A DNA stretch of 64,000 nt from Janibacter indicus. Its GTDB lineage: Bacteria > Actinomycetota > Actinomycetes > Actinomycetales > Dermatophilaceae. Position 1 is the first letter of the stretch. Each line of letters starts with the position of its first letter. Made by a program: the position numbers and the translations under genes. The notes under the pieces were generated by a model that worked only from the letters and a program-made list of their open reading frames with translations, searched no databases and had not been told where the DNA came from. The stretch lies in assembly GCF_900176385.1 (NCBI RefSeq), contig NZ_FWXN01000007.1:157796-221795 (forward strand). The letters run 5' to 3'. Positions 62,566 through 64,000 of the stretch are shown here, piece by piece.

Positions 62566-63672
62566 TCAAGCGGCAGCGTGGACGATCTCGAGCCGGGGTT
62601 CGATGAGCGTGGAGCGTGGCAGGTTGTTGAAGACCTCGCGGGCGATGTAGCGCTTGAGGCAGCGGATGATCTCGCGCTTGCTCAGGCCTTCGGCGGTGCG
62701 TCGTTCGACGTAGTCACGAGTGGGCTGATGGTGTCGCATTCGGACGATCGTGACGATGTAGAGGGCGCTGTTGGCTGCTCGGTCGCCGCTGCGGCTGAGG
62801 CGGTGCCGTCCGGTGGTCCGCCCACTGCTGGCGGGTTGAGGTGCGACGCCGCAGAGCTTGGCGAAGGCGGCTTCATTGCGGATTCGGTCGGTGTTGTCGC
62901 CGGCGGTGACCAGGAACTGGCCGGCGATCTCGACCCCGACGCCATGCAGGTCCAGCAGCTGCGGTGCGGTGGCTCGGACCATCACGTCGATCTGCCGGTT
63001 GAGCGCCTTGATCTCTTCATCCAGGATCTTCCAGCGCCGCGCGAGGTCCCGCAGGGAGGTCTTCACCGCTGCCATGAGGAGGCGATCGGGGTCGTTGTTG
63101 AGCGAGAGGAGGTCGTCGGACTCGGGGCGCAAGCCAGCGCACTTGTTGACCAGCGTGCGCTTGGTCAGGTTGACCAGGTCGTCGCGCAGTGGCGATGGTG
63201 CGCCGATCATGACCCCCCAGAGCGTGTTGAAGGCCTGTGTGCGGGCCTTGACGGCGCTGGCTCTTGTCACCCGCAGGGTCCGGATCACCTCCACCGTCCC
63301 GGACTTGGCCTTCGGAATCGCGGTCGAGGTCTGAGCGAGAACTGCTCGCGCGATCTGCTCGGCATCGAGGCGGTCGGACTTGCCGTCCATGCGCCGCGCC
63401 TGCCGGTTCGGACGGTTCACCTCGACCACCCGCTGTCCGGCCCGGGTCAGCGCTCGAGTGAGGGTGGCGCCGAAGGAGCCGGTGCTCTCCACGCCGATCG
63501 CCTGGATCTGGCCGTGTTCGCGCATCCAACCCAGCAGGCTTCGATAGCCCGCATCATTGGCGGGGAACTCCTGATGTCCGAGTAGCCGGCCATGGTCGTC
63601 GACCACTGCCGCGTAGTGAGTGTGCTTGTGGGTATCGACGCCACCGATGACAGTGACCGCTGAGATTGTCAT
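62566..63672 (-). CDS. IS110-family (DEDD) transposase
   Basis: A 368-residue enzyme. The RuvC-like DEDD domain shows Asp13 in GGVDTHKHTHYA, Glu62 in IGVESTGSFG, Asp100 and Asp103 in KSDRLDAEQIA. The C-terminal transposase_20 domain contains GVEIAGQFLVTAGD and the catalytic-serine region PASSGRTTGRHRLSRSGD. The ATG at 63672 is preceded by GGAGGAG. These recombinases use a bridge RNA to select target and donor; candidate RNA lies just upstream. Confidence 0.94.
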   Translation of the reverse strand: MTISAVTVIGGVDTHKHTHYAAVVDDHGRLLGHQEFPANDAGYRSLLGWMREHGQIQAIGVESTGSFGATLTRALTRAGQRVVEVNRPNRQARRMDGKSDRLDAEQIARAVLAQTSTAIPKAKSGTVEVIRTLRVTRASAVKARTQAFNTLWGVMIGAPSPLRDDLVNLTKRTLVNKCAGLRPESDDLLSLNNDPDRLLMAAVKTSLRDLARRWKILDEEIKALNRQIDVMVRATAPQLLDLHGVGVEIAGQFLVTAGDNTDRIRNEAAFAKLCGVAPQPASSGRTTGRHRLSRSGDRAANSALYIVTIVRMRHHQPTRDYVERRTAEGLSKREIIRCLKRYIAREVFNNLPRSTLIEPRLEIVHAAA

Positions 63673-63699
63673 GCTGGGATTCGCTCCTCCGTTAGGGCT

Positions 63700-63886
63700 G
63701 ATCTGACGGATGGGGCGAACCGGCCGGACGGGCGACAGGTCTGTGACGGGGCTTCTAGTCCAAGCTCCTATCAGGTCAGATCCGTCTGGCCGGCGCGCTC
63801 CACGGCGCTGCACCGGAACCGGCCGACAAATCGAACGCAGGACACCGTGGTCACACCTTGGCCGGGGTCAGACCGGCCGGTGCAGC
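63700..63886 (-). ncRNA. Candidate bridge RNA of the IS110-family element
   Basis: Two hairpin-bounded loops lie between the element end and the transposase gene. Loop 1 is closed by a 10-bp stem (63877-63886 with 63807-63816) and contains CAAGGT (63860-63855) and GCGTTCGA (63838-63831), matching the left and right sides of the actual insertion site. Loop 2 is closed by an 8-bp stem (63782-63775 with 63707-63700) and contains ATAGGAGC (63771-63764) and TCACAGA (63746-63740), matching the element's 3' and 5' ends. The size (about 187 nt) and the order target loop then donor loop equal those of the IS621 bridge RNA. Exact ends are inferred. Confidence 0.78.
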
Positions 63887-63907
63887 ACCACGCAACAGAC
63901 TCACAGA

Positions 63908-64000
63908 CCTTGCCGTTCTGCCAGGGGCAGTGGGGCTTGATGAACTTGTGCTTGGCGCCCAGCTCGTCGAGGACGGCGCGCACGTCGTGGGAGTTCTTGT
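63908..64000 (-). pseudogene. IS481-family transposase, N-terminal-side fragment
   Basis: The frame reads KNSHDVRAVLDELGAKHKFI and PHCPWQNGKV up to the IS110 boundary, and continues beyond the window. It joins in frame with the fragment at 62382-62550 when the IS110 element is removed. Confidence 0.85.

Larger units (their letters stand above)
62551..63907 (-). mobile_element. IS110-family insertion sequence inside the IS481 transposase gene
   Basis: About 1.36 kb inserted at the point GGCAAGGTC/GAACGC of the IS481 transposase gene. Both junctions keep the dinucleotide TC (minus strand), so TC is the likely core. The 5' end of the element, relative to the transposase, is the 235-bp non-coding stretch 63673-63907; the 3' non-coding end is only ~15 bp. 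No terminal inverted repeats are evident, as usual for the family. Confidence 0.9.
62370..64000 (-). mobile_element. IS481-family insertion sequence, interrupted and cut by the window edge
   Basis: The left end begins TGTACTCGGCCGTCAGGTTG at 62370, immediately after TCTAGC (62364-62369), and NCTAGN is the known insertion target of IS481. The transposase is on the minus strand, in two pieces separated by an IS110-family element. The right end lies outside the window, so its terminal repeat and the expected duplicated CTAG cannot be checked. Confidence 0.8.

Noticed and set aside
63710..63940. Plus-strand open frame across the IS110 non-coding end
   Set aside because: It covers the stem-loops and guides of the candidate bridge RNA on the wrong strand and has no start signal.
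1..64000. tRNA or rRNA genes
   Set aside because: No cloverleaf-type sequence with TTCGA-loop context or rRNA core sequence was recognised in the intergenic regions.

Overview
This is a 64 kb chromosomal window from a high-GC Gram-positive actinobacterium. Base composition is roughly 70% GC by eye, and the gene neighbourhoods are typically actinobacterial: DUF3046 with recA-recX; ftsK, rimO, pgsA, cinA and clgR in order; lhr-nei2; a DUF3516 helicase; and a SAM-IV riboswitch. The family Intrasporangiaceae (a Janibacter-like organism) is my best guess from overall protein flavour, but this is inference. No rRNA, tRNA or CRISPR array was seen.

Layout. 1-4.2 kb: the 3' end of a DUF3516 helicase, a polar amino-acid ABC transporter whose binding-protein/permease gene is frameshifted, and small genes. 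4.2-12.2 kb: an HD phosphohydrolase, a cytosine-type permease with an isochorismatase-like hydrolase, a divergent lysG-lysE pair, hflX and an amino-acid permease. 12.2-19.3 kb: a broken Tat-exported phoD, divergent glpD/glpK, a LexA-boxed DUF222-HNH gene and an RsmC-like methyltransferase. 19.3-27.2 kb: ggt, a def-miaA-dapF operon with 4-base overlaps, yceI, a small antitoxin-like gene and miaB. 27.2-35.4 kb: the ATP-grasp/alpha-E/transglutaminase trio, recX, recA with an SOS box, an ABC-2 exporter and DUF3046. 35.4-44.6 kb: agmatine-deiminase-like, YhhN, SDR and CMD genes, a heptad-repeat coiled-coil protein, lhr and nei2. 44.6-52.9 kb: clgR, cinA, pgsA, rimO, an ion-channel-like gene, a MauE-redoxin fusion, ftsK and a prepilin peptidase. 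53-62 kb: a SAM-IV riboswitch controlling a class V aminotransferase, rnj-dapA, thyA with a Nudix-DHFR fusion, satD and a membrane partner, enoyl-CoA hydratase, GNAT and azlC. 62.4-64 kb: azlC is cut by an IS481-family element, which is itself cut by an IS110-family element.

Two features stand out. First, the non-coding end of the IS110 element has the architecture of a bridge RNA. Two hairpin-bounded loops carry four short guides that match, in the expected order and polarity, the actual insertion site and the element's own ends. Second, the 9-mer CGAAGGGGG occurs about 40 times in the window by hand count, on both strands, in coding and intergenic DNA and in different reading frames. It is repeatedly paired head-to-head to form terminator stems. 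This resembles the behaviour of DNA-uptake sequences in other phyla, although its role here is unknown.

Regulation is visible in many places. About twenty genes have a TANNNT -10 hexamer 6-8 bases before the start codon, implying widespread leaderless transcription. One 22-bp divergent intergenic region has two such hexamers that overlap. Three genes away from the mobile elements look broken (ABC binding protein/permease, phoD and a small unknown gene). These could be real decay or sequence errors, and only read-level data can tell.
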